Positions 8,303-17,362 are shown, counted from the first letter of the stretch. The stretch is 64,000 bases of DNA from an uncultured Sulfitobacter sp. (GCF_947500075.1 NZ_CANMQS010000001.1:434001-498000), one strand, 5' to 3'. Notes: a model not told the origin generated them from the letters alone. Program-made: numbers and translations.

Positions 8303-9022
8303 ATGATCCTCTATCCCGCCATCGACCTCAAAGACGGCCAGGCCGTGCGCCTGGTGCATGGCGACATGGCACGCTCCACCGTCTTCAACGACGACCCGGC
8401 CGCACAGGGCCGCGCCTTTGTGGCGGCAGGATGCCAATGGTTGCACCTCGTTGATCTCAACGGCGCCTTTGCCGGAACACCTGTAAACGCAGCCCCCGTC
8501 GAAGCGATCCTGAAGTCCTGCGAGGTACCTGCCCAACTCGGCGGCGGCATCCGCGACATGGCCACGATCGAAAGCTGGCTGGACAAAGGCCTTGCCCGCG
8601 TGATCCTCGGTACCGTGGCCGTTGAAAACCCCGATCTGGTGCGCGAAGCCGCCCGCACCTTCCCCGGCAAGGTCGCGGTTGGCATTGATGCCCGAAACGG
8701 CAAAGTCGCCACCAAAGGCTGGGCAGAGGAAACGGATGTCATGGTCACCGATCTCGCCAGGTCCTTTGAAGACGCAGGCGTCGCTGCCATCATCTACACC
8801 GACATCCTGCGCGATGGCGCAATGGGCGGCCCCAATGTCACCGCCACAGCCGATCTCGCCCGCGCTGTGTCAATCCCGGTGATCGCCTCGGGCGGTGTGT
8901 CCTCTCTGGAAGATCTCACCGCGCTTAGAGACACCGGCGTGATTGAAGGCGCCATCTCCGGCCGCGCGCTCTATGATGGAGCGATCGACCTCAAGAGCGC
9001 GCTACGACAGCTTGCGACCTGA
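8303..9022 (+). CDS. hisA: ProFAR isomerase
   Basis: Isomerises ProFAR to PRFAR, the fourth step of histidine synthesis. The 239-aa (beta-alpha)8 barrel has the two half-barrel aspartates in [11 protein letters not shown] near the start and [15 protein letters not shown] in the second half, and the phosphate-binding glycines GGGIRD and ASGGVSSL. An AAGGA site lies upstream of the ATG. It is separated from hisBH by the element and the DUF2147 genes and continues into hisF after a 94-bp gap holding a REP-like repeat. Confidence 0.97.
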   Translation: MILYPAIDLKDGQAVRLVHGDMARSTVFNDDPAAQGRAFVAAGCQWLHLVDLNGAFAGTPVNAAPVEAILKSCEVPAQLGGGIRDMATIESWLDKGLARVILGTVAVENPDLVREAARTFPGKVAVGIDARNGKVATKGWAEETDVMVTDLARSFEDAGVAAIIYTDILRDGAMGGPNVTATADLARAVSIPVIASGGVSSLEDLTALRDTGVIEGAISGRALYDGAIDLKSALRQLAT

Positions 9023-9080
9023 TCTTCCAAATGGTTGCAAAAACCTCGGGAGGTCTGGAGGGCAGACAGCCCTCCAGCGG
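9023..9080. repeat. REP-like repeat copy with hairpin, hisA-hisF spacer
   Basis: The motif tcttccaaatggttgcaaaa (from 9023) recurs with variation twice in the spacer after hisE. It is followed by a perfect 9-bp hairpin, ctggagggc at 9055-9063 and gccctccag at 9069-9077, with a 5-nt loop. No poly-T tract follows, so it is more likely a repeat or RNA-stability element than a simple terminator. Confidence 0.6.
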
Positions 9081-9116
9081 CTTGCCCCACGCCGCCCAGC
9101 CCGCTAAGACAGCCTC

Positions 9117-9878
9117 ATGCTCAAAACCCGCATCATCCCCTGCCTGGACGTTGCCGACGGCCGCGTGGTGAAAGGCGTGAACTTCGTCGGCTTGCGCGAC
9201 GCAGGCGACCCGGTGGACGCCGCCATCGCCTATGACGCCGCAGGGGCCGATGAACTGTGCTTCCTCGACATTCACGCCACGCATGAGAACCGCGGCACGA
9301 TGTTTGATCTGGTGCGACGGACGGCCGAACATTGCTATATCCCGCTCACGGTAGGGGGCGGCGTGCGCACGGCTGCTGATGTTCGCGCCCTTCTTTTGGC
9401 CGGTGCCGACAAGGTCAGCTTCAATTCTGCTGCTGTCGCCAATCCGGACGTGATCGCACAAGCCGCAGACCAGTTCGGCAGCCAGTGCATTGTCTGCGCC
9501 ATCGACGCCAAGACCACAGCGCCCGGCACATGGGAAATCTTCACCCATGGCGGCCGCAAACCGACCGGGATTGACGCGGTTGAATTTGCCAGGACAGTGA
9601 CCGCCAAAGGGGCCGGAGAAATCCTGCTCACCTCCATGGACCGGGACGGTACGAAGGCGGGCTTCAATTTACCCCTGACACGCGCGATTTCCGACGCCGT
9701 CAGCGTGCCTGTCATCGCCTCCGGCGGTGTCGGCACCCTTGATCACCTCGTCGAAGGCGTGACCGAAGGAGGCGCCTCTGCCGTGCTCGCCGCCTCGATC
9801 TTCCACTTCGGCGAATTCACCATTGCACAAGCCAAACAACACATGGCCGAGGCCGGCATACCGATGAGGCTGACATGA
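9117..9878 (+). CDS. hisF: Imidazole glycerol phosphate synthase, cyclase subunit
   Basis: Uses ammonia from HisH to convert PRFAR to imidazole glycerol phosphate and AICAR. The 253-aa barrel shows catalytic aspartates in [15 protein letters not shown] (residue 11) and [12 protein letters not shown], plus GGGVRT and ASGGVG phosphate loops. The ribosome site is weak. hisE overlaps its last four bases. Confidence 0.97.
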   Translation: MLKTRIIPCLDVADGRVVKGVNFVGLRDAGDPVDAAIAYDAAGADELCFLDIHATHENRGTMFDLVRRTAEHCYIPLTVGGGVRTAADVRALLLAGADKVSFNSAAVANPDVIAQAADQFGSQCIVCAIDAKTTAPGTWEIFTHGGRKPTGIDAVEFARTVTAKGAGEILLTSMDRDGTKAGFNLPLTRAISDAVSVPVIASGGVGTLDHLVEGVTEGGASAVLAASIFHFGEFTIAQAKQHMAEAGIPMRLT

Positions 9879-10180
9879 CCCTCGACGATCTCTACGCCAC
9901 CATTCAGGCCCGAAAATCCGCAGACCCTTCCAGCAGCTGGACCGCGCAACTGCTGGCAAAAGGCCCGGAGAAATGCGCCGAAAAATTCGGAGAAGAAGCT
10001 GTCGAAGCCATTATCGAAGCGGTAAGGGGCGACCGTACTGCCCTTACATCGGAAGCCGCAGATGTCCTCTACCACCTTCTGGTCATGCTCGCCGCCCGCG
10101 ATGTCCCACTGTCAGATGTGATGCAGACCCTTGCCGCCCGCCAGACACAATCCGGTCTCAGTGAAAAAGCAAATCGCTGA
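9875..10180 (+). CDS. hisE: Phosphoribosyl-ATP pyrophosphatase
   Basis: Hydrolyses PR-ATP to PR-AMP, the second step of histidine synthesis. 101 aa, normal for a monofunctional HisE not fused to HisI. The MazG-like metal site is visible in [13 protein letters not shown] and [11 protein letters not shown]. It begins in the ATGA overlap with hisF, so it is translationally coupled. A large inverted repeat follows the stop. Confidence 0.95.
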   Translation: MTLDDLYATIQARKSADPSSSWTAQLLAKGPEKCAEKFGEEAVEAIIEAVRGDRTALTSEAADVLYHLLVMLAARDVPLSDVMQTLAARQTQSGLSEKANR

Positions 10181-10190
10181 TACAACACCT

Positions 10191-10296
10191 GTCTTCCAAA
10201 TGGCTCAAAAAACCCCCGCGGAGCGTTAAAGTCTCTTTTGGAGTTCCAAAAGAGATTTCAGGCCTCTGGCAGGGTTTTTAGAACCATTTGGAAGAC
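10191..10296. repeat. Nested inverted repeat: two REP-like arms around a perfect hairpin, likely bidirectional terminator
   Basis: The outer arms gtcttccaaatgg (from 10191) and ccatttggaagac (ending 10296) are inverted copies of the motif also seen after hisA, and each continues into an A- or T-rich run. At the centre is a perfect 11-bp stem, tctcttttgga at 10232-10242 and tccaaaagaga at 10245-10255. It lies between the convergent hisE and CoA-binding genes, where a two-way terminator would be expected. Confidence 0.7.
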
Positions 10297-10319
10297 GGGT
10301 TGCGGCTCATCCCAACACC

Positions 10320-10787
10320 CTAAAGCCTGCTTGAAATCACACCTGTCGCGAACCCGCCGCGGCGCAACTCCCCGAAGAGGCGTTGATATTCAATCTTCGG
10401 GCAGCGGTTTTGAATGACATCGATGCTGCGTGCCTGTGCCTGCGCAGCGGCCTGCGCATGCTCCACACCGATCTGCATCCAGATGGTTTTCAGCTCTGGC
10501 AGGGTCTCCAGCGCTTCGGCAACAATGTCGGGTACAGCGTCCGATCGGCGAAAGATGTCAACCATGTCGACGGTCTTCGGCACGTCGGCAAGGCTTCCAC
10601 GCACCTCTTGACCAAAAAGGCGCTCCCCCGCGTGGCGTGGATTGACCGGCACCACATTATATCCACGCAGACCAAGGTAGCGTGCCACGAAGTAGCTGGC
10701 CCGGACCGGGTTCAGGGACACGCCAACCATGGCCACTGTCTGGGTACGTACCAGCACGTTTTTCAGAAAGGCGTCAGAATATGTCAT
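10320..10787 (-). CDS. CoA-binding domain protein (YccU family)
   Basis: 155 aa consisting of a single Rossmann-like CoA-binding domain: AMVGVSLNPVRASYFVARYL near the N-terminus, the NPRHAGERLFGQEV turn, and PELKTIWMQIGVEH toward the end, matching the succinyl-CoA synthetase alpha-type nucleotide fold. No catalytic histidine or second domain is present, so the biochemical role is unknown. It is convergent with hisE. Confidence 0.85.
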   Translation of the reverse strand: MTYSDAFLKNVLVRTQTVAMVGVSLNPVRASYFVARYLGLRGYNVVPVNPRHAGERLFGQEVRGSLADVPKTVDMVDIFRRSDAVPDIVAEALETLPELKTIWMQIGVEHAQAAAQAQARSIDVIQNRCPKIEYQRLFGELRRGGFATGVISSRL

Positions 10788-10946
10788 GGGCGCAACCTAG
10801 CTTTGCGCCGCACGCAGGAAAAGCCCGATGCACCAAACGCTGCAAAAAAGAACGCCCCAAGGCAGAGCCCGGGGCGCGCAGGTGCGGAACGAGGGACAGT
10901 CATGCAGGGACAGACGTTCCATATCCGGCCCTGTGACACTTCAAAT

Positions 10947-10966
10947 GGGGGGACTGGGGTCCCCCC
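10947..10966. terminator. G/C-rich hairpin, possible terminator of the zinc-ribbon gene
   Basis: A perfect 8-bp stem, ggggggac at 10947-10954 and gtcccccc at 10959-10966, with a 4-nt loop. It sits about 60 bp beyond the stop of the gene at 11027-11356. It lacks a clear U-tract, so the terminator call is tentative. Confidence 0.4.
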
Positions 10967-11026
10967 GGAAGAGCTTCTCGCATCAATGTGAACGAAAAGT
11001 TAAAACAGCACTGTCCCTTGCCTGTT

Positions 11027-11356
11027 CTAGTCGAAGATATCTTCGACAAGATCAAACACCTCTTCCGCGATGTCTTTCAGCCAGGACTTGCGGCGCTTCA
11101 CCTTCCTGGGTTTGCGTTTTTGCGCCTTCTGCTGGCGCTGCTCCGCCGGAAACTGACGCACCTCGGGATGGTGCGACACGGCCACCCGTCTGCGTCTGGG
11201 TTTCCCAGGGGCCGTCTTGCGTTTGGGCAGCATCTTGAGGTCATGCAGGGGGGCGCCGCAGTTGGCGCAGGCCAATTCGTGACGTCCCGTGTCGAGGGTC
11301 AGCGCTGCTTTGCTGCCGCAATGGCGGCAGGTGGCGATTTTCGTAGGCGGGCCCAT
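11027..11356 (-). CDS. Small zinc-ribbon protein with basic linker
   Basis: 109 aa. A four-cysteine zinc ribbon lies at the N-terminus (CRHCGSKAAL and CANCGAPL, two CxxC knuckles about 20 residues apart). It is followed by a highly basic, probably disordered middle (KPRRRRV, KRKPRKVKRRKS) and an acidic tail (IAEEVFDLVEDIFD). This suggests nucleic-acid or ribosome binding, which is inference. It lies 12 bp after rlmB on the same strand, so the two are likely co-transcribed. Confidence 0.75.
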   Translation of the reverse strand: MGPPTKIATCRHCGSKAALTLDTGRHELACANCGAPLHDLKMLPKRKTAPGKPRRRRVAVSHHPEVRQFPAEQRQQKAQKRKPRKVKRRKSWLKDIAEEVFDLVEDIFD

Positions 11357-11368
11357 CGGTGCTCCTAA

Positions 11369-12142
11369 TCAATGCGTCAACGAAGCATATAGGCCGATTG
11401 CTGCCGCGTTGGAGACGTTGAGCGATCCAAAAGCGCCTGCCGCATCGATCCGGACCAAGGCGTCCACTGTTTCACGGGTCTTTTCGCGCAGGCCCGGCCC
11501 CTCCGCCCCCAGCACCAACGCGACCGGGCGGTCCTGTTTGCCGTCCACGGCTGCCTCGATGGTCTGGGCACCCTCCCCGTCCAGTCCCAGCACCATGTAG
11601 CCCATGTCCTGAAGCGCCCGGATCGCATCTGCCAGATTGCGCACCCGCAAGTAAGGCTGGCGTTCCAACGCCCCACTTGCGGTCTTGGCCAGCGCGCCGG
11701 TCTCCGGCGCGGAGTGATGTCGCGTCCCGACCACCGCCACCGCGCCCAATACCTCTGCCGACCGCAGGATCGCACCAACGTTATGCGGATCAGTCACACG
11801 GTCCAGCAGAATCACCCGTGGGGCTGCCGGCCCGATGCAAACATCCTCCAGCCGCCCCCAATTCAGCGGTTTGACCTCCAGAACCGCCCCCTGATGCACC
11901 GATCCTGCATCAATCGGCGGCTTGAATCTGCGCGGGTCGACGACCTCCGGGGTCATGCCGGAGGCCGCAATGGCATCTTCAAGCTTGGCCTGCGCATTCG
12001 GCGTGACCATCAGCGTCAGCTTTTCACGCGTCGGGTTCCGCAGAGCATCGCGCACCGCATGCAGACCAAAAAGCCAGAGCGTCTCGCGCGCTTCGGCCTT
12101 CTTTCCCTGCTCCTTTGCGACAACCCATTTCGGCTTTTTCAT
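11369..12142 (-). CDS. rlmB: TrmH-family 23S rRNA 2'-O-methyltransferase RlmB
   Basis: A SPOUT methyltransferase; RlmB methylates 2'-O of G2251 in the 23S rRNA peptidyl-transferase loop. At 257 aa it contains the N-terminal substrate-binding domain (LWGLHAVRDAL type, here LFGLHAVRDALRNP) and the three SPOUT motifs: DRVTDPHNVGAILRSAEV, LGAEGPGLR and GSLNVSNAAAIGLY. The knot Asn and Glu are intact. The RlmB assignment over other TrmH paralogues rests on length and domain order. Confidence 0.88.
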   Translation of the reverse strand: MKKPKWVVAKEQGKKAEARETLWLFGLHAVRDALRNPTREKLTLMVTPNAQAKLEDAIAASGMTPEVVDPRRFKPPIDAGSVHQGAVLEVKPLNWGRLEDVCIGPAAPRVILLDRVTDPHNVGAILRSAEVLGAVAVVGTRHHSAPETGALAKTASGALERQPYLRVRNLADAIRALQDMGYMVLGLDGEGAQTIEAAVDGKQDRPVALVLGAEGPGLREKTRETVDALVRIDAAGAFGSLNVSNAAAIGLYASLTH

Positions 12143-12356
12143 GCGCGTTCCCCATGTTTGTGCTGTCGGTCTAGCGATTGCAGCACGTCAAGCCAAGGCA
12201 CTGACTTGCAATGATCATCAGGCGTCTTCGCCACGCGGTGGTCGTTCAAATGCAAACGCCCCAACTGCAACAGGAATTCTGCCGGTCAGCAGCAGCGCTC
12301 TTGCGCCACTTTAGAGGTTGACGCATCCCAGACCCACAGGTAATCAGCCCGGCAGT

Positions 12357-12440
12357 GGGCGACAGGCCGCAAGGTGTGGCAGGGGACTGTAACTCCCTCG
12401 CGGAGACGCACGCCTGGTTCGATTCCAGGGTCGCCCACCA
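12357..12440 (+). tRNA. tRNA-Tyr (GTA)
   Basis: 84 nt with encoded CCA. The acceptor stem is gggcgac with gtcgccc. The anticodon arm is gggga-ctGTAac-tccct, a long variable arm follows (class II, as expected for bacterial tRNA-Tyr), and the T arm is cctgg-ttcgatt-ccagg. Confidence 0.95.
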
Positions 12441-12524
12441 CTTCCCAAACAAGTGTATCAAATGTCGCCCGACCGCGGCCCGTTGCGCCGCTACAAGCAA
12501 TGCGCGCGCCCATCGCCCGCCCCC

Positions 12525-13322
12525 TCAAGCCCCTCGCCTGCTTTGCCATCCAATCAGGTTCAACCCGACAAAAAGCACCGCAGCCACGCAGACAATCGAC
12601 GGCCCCGCCGGGGTGTCGAACAGATAGGCGCCTTGCAGACCGGCAAACGCCGACAATGCGCCAATCGCGGCTGCAATCAACGCCATCGCTTCGGGCGTTC
12701 GGGCAAGACCCCGCGCGGCGGCGGCAGGGATAATCAACATTGCAGCGATCAGCAGAACACCGACAACCTTGATGGCGACGGCAACGGTAATGGCCAGCGC
12801 CAGAGTCAGGACAAGCTGTTCCCGCTTGGGGTTGAGGCCGCTGGCATAGGCCAGTTCTTCGTTCAGGGTTGAGGTCAGCAGAGCCGCCCAGCGCCACAGG
12901 ATCAGCCCCACCACCAGCACAGCCCCGCCCCAGATCACCACAAGGTCTGTCCGTGACACCGCAAGGATATCCCCGAAAAGATAGGCCATCAGGTCGATCC
13001 GGATCCCGGACAGGAAGGATACCGCAACCAACCCGAAGGCCAGCGCGGAATGGGCAAGAACGCCCAGAAGCGTGTCCATCGCATAGCCACGCCCGGTCAG
13101 AAACGTCACCGTCAGCGCCATGATCAGCGCCACGGCAAGCACGCCGGGAAAGATCGACATCTCGAACGTCAATGACAGGGCAACGCCCAGGATCGCGGCA
13201 TGGGCGGTGGCGTCGCCAAAATAGGCCATCCGCCGCCAGACCACGAAACAGCCCAAAGGTGCGGCGGCAAAGGCAACGCCGATCCCGGCCAGTGTGGCGC
13301 GGGTCATGAAATCGTCAAACAC
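12525..13322 (-). CDS. znuB: Zinc ABC transporter, permease
   Basis: 265-aa inner-membrane permease of the ABC-3 (ZnuB/MntB) family with about eight hydrophobic segments. Typical family landmarks are GCFVVWRRMAYFGDATAHAA near residue 25 and VVGVLLIAAMLIIPAAAAR near residue 190. It moves zinc delivered by ZnuA across the membrane, powered by ZnuC. It starts one base inside the end of znuC, and lies in the zur-znuC-znuB operon. Confidence 0.95.
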   Translation of the reverse strand: MFDDFMTRATLAGIGVAFAAAPLGCFVVWRRMAYFGDATAHAAILGVALSLTFEMSIFPGVLAVALIMALTVTFLTGRGYAMDTLLGVLAHSALAFGLVAVSFLSGIRIDLMAYLFGDILAVSRTDLVVIWGGAVLVVGLILWRWAALLTSTLNEELAYASGLNPKREQLVLTLALAITVAVAIKVVGVLLIAAMLIIPAAAARGLARTPEAMALIAAAIGALSAFAGLQGAYLFDTPAGPSIVCVAAVLFVGLNLIGWQSRRGA

Positions 13323-14053
13323 TACTCTGCGGCCTCATTGTGGTGGGTATGGTCGTGATCGTGCTCATGCCGGTACAGCGCCAGTGCGCCGCCAGTGCCG
13401 GCCCCGAACAGGGCACGATATTCGGGGGCAGAGGCGACAACCGCCGGCGTGCCTTCGCAGCAGACATGCCCATTCAGACAGATCACACGGTCCGATGCGC
13501 TCATCACCACATGCAGGTCGTGGCTGATCATCAGAACCGCGCATCCGGTGGCGTTGCGCACCTCTTCGATCTGCTGATAAAACGCAGCGGAGCCGGGCTG
13601 ATCCAGTCCTTGCGTCGCCTCATCCAGCAACAGCACGTCCGGGCGATTGATCAGGGCCCGCGCCAACAACACACGCTGGAACTGCCCGCCAGAGAGCTGG
13701 GACATCTGCCGTTTCAGAAGATCAGGCACCCCTGCCGCGCGCAGGGCGTCCGTGCAGACCGCCGCCTTCACACGCTCCGTCAGCCGCATGAAACGCTCGA
13801 CCGTGATCGGCAGCGTTTGATCGATGTGCAGCCGCTGGGGGACGTAGCCGATCTTCAACCCCGGTTTCAGGCTGACAACACCGCTTGCCGGGGCTGTCGC
13901 GCCGATGATGGCGCGCAGCAGGCTGGTTTTGCCGGACCCGTTCGGGCCCACGATGGTCACGATCTCTCCGGGTTCCAGTTCAAGGCCGACGTTACGCAGC
14001 ACTGTATTAGCACCATAGGCGACACTCAGATTATTCACGGAAATCAAACTCAT
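13322..14053 (-). CDS. znuC: Zinc ABC transporter, ATPase
   Basis: 243-aa ATP-binding subunit. Walker A GPNGSGKT, signature LSGGQFQRV, Walker B VLLLDEAT and the H-loop SHDLH are all intact. The C-terminus is histidine-rich (RHEHDHDHTHHNEA), common in ZnuC and probably a zinc-sensing or buffering tail. It overlaps zur by four bases at its start. Confidence 0.96.
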   Translation of the reverse strand: MSLISVNNLSVAYGANTVLRNVGLELEPGEIVTIVGPNGSGKTSLLRAIIGATAPASGVVSLKPGLKIGYVPQRLHIDQTLPITVERFMRLTERVKAAVCTDALRAAGVPDLLKRQMSQLSGGQFQRVLLARALINRPDVLLLDEATQGLDQPGSAAFYQQIEEVRNATGCAVLMISHDLHVVMSASDRVICLNGHVCCEGTPAVVASAPEYRALFGAGTGGALALYRHEHDHDHTHHNEAAE

Positions 14054-14568
14054 GCGCTTGCCTTGTCACTACACGCCGGACACACGCCCTCAGCTTCCAC
14101 AACGGTTTTCTCAATCTGAAACCCTGCTGCCCGCGCCGCCTCGCCCAGCACACCTTTCGCAGGGGTCGACTGCGCCTCCGCAACGGCATCACACAGGCGG
14201 CAGATCATGAATGCGGGGGAGTGGCTCTCGCCAGGATGGGCACAGGCCACAAAGGCATTCAAACGTTCAATCTTGTGAACAAAGCCATGCTCAGACAGAA
14301 AATCCAAGGCCCGGTAGGCCACGGGGGGCTGCGATCCAAACCCCGCTTCGCGCAACAGGTCGAGAATCGCGTAAGCTCCAAGCGCGCGGTGTTCCTGCAA
14401 CAACAGCTCAAGCACCTTGCGCCGCACAGGGGTCAAACGAAGCCCCTTGTCCGCGCACCGCGCTTCCACTGAGGACAGCGCATGATCCACACACCGTTCA
14501 TGGTTGTGCTTCTCAAATCCCAAAGGGGCCTGCCCACCAGCAGCAATGGATTGGTCTTCGCTTGTCAT
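14050..14568 (-). CDS. zur: Zinc uptake regulator Zur (Fur family)
   Basis: About 172 aa. The Fur fold shows the winged helix (LTPVRRKVLELLL, GSQPPVAYRALDFL) and metal ligands AHPGESHSPAFMICRLCDA and a C-terminal CPAC, which hold the structural zinc. With zinc bound it represses uptake genes. Start taken at 14568, which has a GGAG just upstream; ATG 14580 would add four residues. It is divergent from znuA across a short spacer carrying a Zur-box candidate. Confidence 0.92.
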   Translation of the reverse strand: MTSEDQSIAAGGQAPLGFEKHNHERCVDHALSSVEARCADKGLRLTPVRRKVLELLLQEHRALGAYAILDLLREAGFGSQPPVAYRALDFLSEHGFVHKIERLNAFVACAHPGESHSPAFMICRLCDAVAEAQSTPAKGVLGEAARAAGFQIEKTVVEAEGVCPACSDKASA

Positions 14569-14598
14569 GTTGCTCCACATGCGCTAATTGAAAACGTA

Positions 14599-14610
14599 AC
14601 GTTATAAGAT
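14599..14610. promoter_or_regulatory. Zur-box candidate between zur and znuA
   Basis: acgttataagat matches 10 of 12 positions of the alphaproteobacterial Zur core as I remember it (ATGTTATAACAT). It lies between the divergent zur and znuA start codons, where one site could control both directions. Confidence 0.65.
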
Positions 14611-14625
14611 CACATAGAGGTCCCG

Positions 14626-15684
14626 ATGTCCAGAAACCTTATTCCTACCTCCCTTACCGTACTGCTGATGGGCAGCGTTGCCTATGCAGAAGTGCCGAAC
14701 GTCGCCGTTGATATCGCCCCGGTGCATTCACTGGTGGCGCGCGTCATGGACGGGGTCGGTACGCCTGCATTGATCGTTCAGTCGGGCGCCTCCCCCCATG
14801 AATACAGCCTGCGCCCCTCGGAAGCCTCCGCCTTGCAGGAGGCGGACCTTGTGTTCTGGATGGGCGAGGATCTGACGCCATGGATGGAGGATGCCGTGGC
14901 CACGCTGGCCACCAAGGCCGCTGTCACCACACTGCTTGAGGCCGAAGGAACGACCCTGCTCGACTTCCGGGAAGGGGCATTGTTCGAAGCCCACGATCAC
15001 GAGGATCACGACACGCATGACGAGGAGAAGCATGCCGACGGGGAAGAACACGGGCACGACGATCACGACCATGCCGAAGACAAAGAACACGGGCATGATG
15101 AACACGCCAAAGACCACGGCCATGACGATCACGGTGACGAGGATCACGCCGACCATGAGGACCATGCGCACGGTGCCCATGACCCCCACGCCTGGTTGTC
15201 ACCGCAGAACGCAAACACATGGTTAAACGTGATCGCAGCGCAGCTTTCTTCGGCCGATCCGGACAACGCCGGCGCCTACTTTGCCAACGCCGCCGCCGCC
15301 CGCGCTGAGATGGAAGCGCTGTCCGCGCAGGTCACAACCACCCTTGAACCGGTGCGCGGTCGGAGCTTCATCGTTTTCCACGACGCGTATCAGTACTTTG
15401 AGAACGCCTTTGACTTCCCGGCATCCGGTGCCATTTCCATCGGTGACGCATCAGACCCAAGCCCTGCCCGTATCGCTGAAATCCAGGGGCGCATCCGCGC
15501 CGAAGGCATTGATTGCGTCCTGGCGGAACCCCAGTTCAATGCCGCTCTCATCGCGACCGTCCTGGACGGGACGGATGCAAACACAGGCATCATTGACCCA
15601 CTTGGCGCCGCGCTTGAGCCGGGTGCCGCGCTTTACCCCCAGCTTATTCGCAATATGGCGGATACGCTTGCCGAATGCCTCTGA
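14626..15684 (+). CDS. znuA: Zinc ABC transporter, substrate-binding protein
   Basis: 352 aa. A signal peptide (SLTVLLMGSVAYA) leads to a cluster A-I metal-binding fold. Zinc ligands are visible in VHSLVARVM, DPHAWLSP and FHDAYQYF, and the C-terminal acidic position in ISIGDASDPSP. Between about residues 122 and 188 is a long His/Asp/Glu-rich loop, characteristic of ZnuA and thought to capture zinc. The periplasmic protein hands zinc to ZnuB. Likely Zur-repressed through the upstream box. Confidence 0.96.
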   Translation: MSRNLIPTSLTVLLMGSVAYAEVPNVAVDIAPVHSLVARVMDGVGTPALIVQSGASPHEYSLRPSEASALQEADLVFWMGEDLTPWMEDAVATLATKAAVTTLLEAEGTTLLDFREGALFEAHDHEDHDTHDEEKHADGEEHGHDDHDHAEDKEHGHDEHAKDHGHDDHGDEDHADHEDHAHGAHDPHAWLSPQNANTWLNVIAAQLSSADPDNAGAYFANAAAARAEMEALSAQVTTTLEPVRGRSFIVFHDAYQYFENAFDFPASGAISIGDASDPSPARIAEIQGRIRAEGIDCVLAEPQFNAALIATVLDGTDANTGIIDPLGAALEPGAALYPQLIRNMADTLAECL

Positions 15685-15793
15685 TCAGGTCGGCATCAGC
15701 GGCAGTCGTCCGGACAGCCGCTGATCGCCCGCGCTGAGCAGAAAACCGATGAGGCCGCAGCCGTTTGGCGTGAAAATCCGCCAGAAAATTGCT

Positions 15794-15805
15794 ACGTTAT
15801 TACAT
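15794..15805. promoter_or_regulatory. Zur-box candidate upstream of the COG0523 GTPase
   Basis: acgttattacat matches 10 of 12 positions of the recalled Zur core and resembles the box at 14599-14610. It lies 17-28 bp before the chosen GTPase start, a repressor position. Confidence 0.6.
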
Positions 15806-15821
15806 ATGCCAAGGAACCGCA

Positions 15822-16940
15822 TTGACCTATATCTCCGACACCCCAACAGGCCCAGGCGGCGCATCTCGGCTGCCCGTCTCCCTGCTGACCGGGTTTCTGG
15901 GAGCGGGAAAGACGACCCTGCTGAACAGAGCGCTCTCGGATGCCGCCGCCGGGCAGATCGCTGTTATCGTAAACGAATTCGGAGAAGCCGGCCTGGACCA
16001 TGACCTGATCGAAACGGCGGAGGACGACATCATCTTAATGCAATCCGGCTGCCTGTGCTGTTCGATCCGCGGCGACCTGTCCAACACCTTCGCAAAGCTG
16101 CTCGCCCGACGGGACGCAGGCATGCTCAGCTTCGATAGAGTTGTGATTGAAACAACCGGCTTGGCAGATCCAAGCCCGATCATGCAGACCTTCCTCATAG
16201 ACCCCGTACTGGCGCGGGATGCGCGGATAGATGGTGTTGTCACCGTATTCGACGCGGTGAACGGCCCCGCCACGCTTGATGCCCAGTTTGAAGCGGTCTC
16301 TCAGGTGGCGCTCGCCGATCTGATCGTGCTGAGCAAAACTGACCTTGTGGAGGATCATGTGGCAGATCGGGTTGAAACGCGGCTGCGTGGCCTCAACCCG
16401 ACAGCTGAGATCCTGCGATCTTCATGTGAAACCTTCCGGCCCGCCACCCTCTGGAACCTGTCTGCGATGCGCGAAAACGCAACGCAACAGCAGGCCATCG
16501 ACTGGACAACCCCAAAACCGGTCAAAGACCCGCTGGCCAATCTCTCAGGCCTGTCCCCGCCCCCGGCCAGACAGGCCGAATTTACACCTCATGACACTGA
16601 CATCACATCTATCTCCATCATCCTTGAAGAACCTCTCGACGATGCAGTCTTCGACACATGGTTCGATACGTTGATCGCCTTTAAAGGCCGTGACATCCTG
16701 CGCGTGAAGGGAATTCTGTTCCTCGAAGGCATTGAGACCCCTTTCGCGTTCCACGGGGTCCAACATATTTTCGACCCGCCCGTGCCACTGAATTCATGGG
16801 ACGGCGATGACCGCCGTACCCGCATTGTGCTGATCGGACGCAATCTGAACCGCTCCGAAATCCAGCGCAGCCTCGATCTGCTGCATCTGGGAAAGCCACC
16901 AAACCAAACCCGCCAAGCGGCGACCACCTCCCAAGACTGA
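15822..16940 (+). CDS. COG0523 (CobW/ZNG1-type) GTPase, putative zinc metallochaperone
   Basis: About 372 aa. G1 is GFLGAGKTTLL, the metal-binding CxCC motif is GCLCCSIRGDL, G3 is ETTGLADP and G4 is SKTD. The C-terminal CobW_C domain follows (SISIILEEPL, RVKGILFL). Family members deliver Zn or Co to target proteins. The adjacent znu genes and a Zur-box candidate point to zinc. I chose the TTG start at 15822 because AAGGA lies just before it; an upstream TTG at 15789 would overlap the putative operator. Confidence 0.88.
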   Translation: MTYISDTPTGPGGASRLPVSLLTGFLGAGKTTLLNRALSDAAAGQIAVIVNEFGEAGLDHDLIETAEDDIILMQSGCLCCSIRGDLSNTFAKLLARRDAGMLSFDRVVIETTGLADPSPIMQTFLIDPVLARDARIDGVVTVFDAVNGPATLDAQFEAVSQVALADLIVLSKTDLVEDHVADRVETRLRGLNPTAEILRSSCETFRPATLWNLSAMRENATQQQAIDWTTPKPVKDPLANLSGLSPPPARQAEFTPHDTDITSISIILEEPLDDAVFDTWFDTLIAFKGRDILRVKGILFLEGIETPFAFHGVQHIFDPPVPLNSWDGDDRRTRIVLIGRNLNRSEIQRSLDLLHLGKPPNQTRQAATTSQD

Positions 16941-17221
16941 TGCCCGCCCTCCGGGCGACGCCATCGCTTCCCCCGATTGCCGTGACCGGAGAGATACGTC
17001 TCGTTCCAATGCTCGACCCTGTATTCGATTCCCCTGAGAAGGACTGAGGCGGCGCATCAGCTTTTGGTTGCGACACGCGCTTTCGCCTCAACCAACAGAG
17101 CATCCGTCGGAGGGTGTTCTGCCACCCGAACCGACCAGTCCTCGCGCCAGAACCGTTGCCAACGGCAAAATCCAGCAAATCGCGAAAGTCAATTAAGTAA
17201 CTATAATACCTAAATAAAAAT

Positions 17222-17239
17222 GCGCCTTCGGGCAGGCGC
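17222..17239. terminator. Short hairpin flanked by A/T runs, possible terminator
   Basis: gcgcct (17222-17227) and aggcgc (17234-17239) form a 6-bp stem with a 6-nt loop. A-rich sequence lies on both sides, including aaaaaat downstream. It is in the 400-bp gap between the GTPase and the PAP2-subtilase operon, where nothing else is evident apart from a likely AT-rich promoter region around 17180-17290. Confidence 0.4.
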
Positions 17240-17362
17240 GCAAAAAATATCCTTACCTTACGTAACCTATTAACAGAATTTTAACGGAGCTTTGAACGCC
17301 CCGATGATAGCTCCTGTTCATACCAGAGATGTTCTGTGACACGAGAGGGGAGTGGTTTAACA

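Noticed and set aside
11030..11047. Perfect 18-bp palindrome gtcgaagatatcttcgac
   Set aside because: It encodes the VEDIFD tail of the zinc-ribbon protein and is most likely a coding coincidence.
14990..15190. Repeat array or CRISPR-like sequence inside znuA
   Set aside because: It is the coding sequence of the His/Asp-rich zinc loop, in frame and without regular spacers. I saw no CRISPR array elsewhere in the window.
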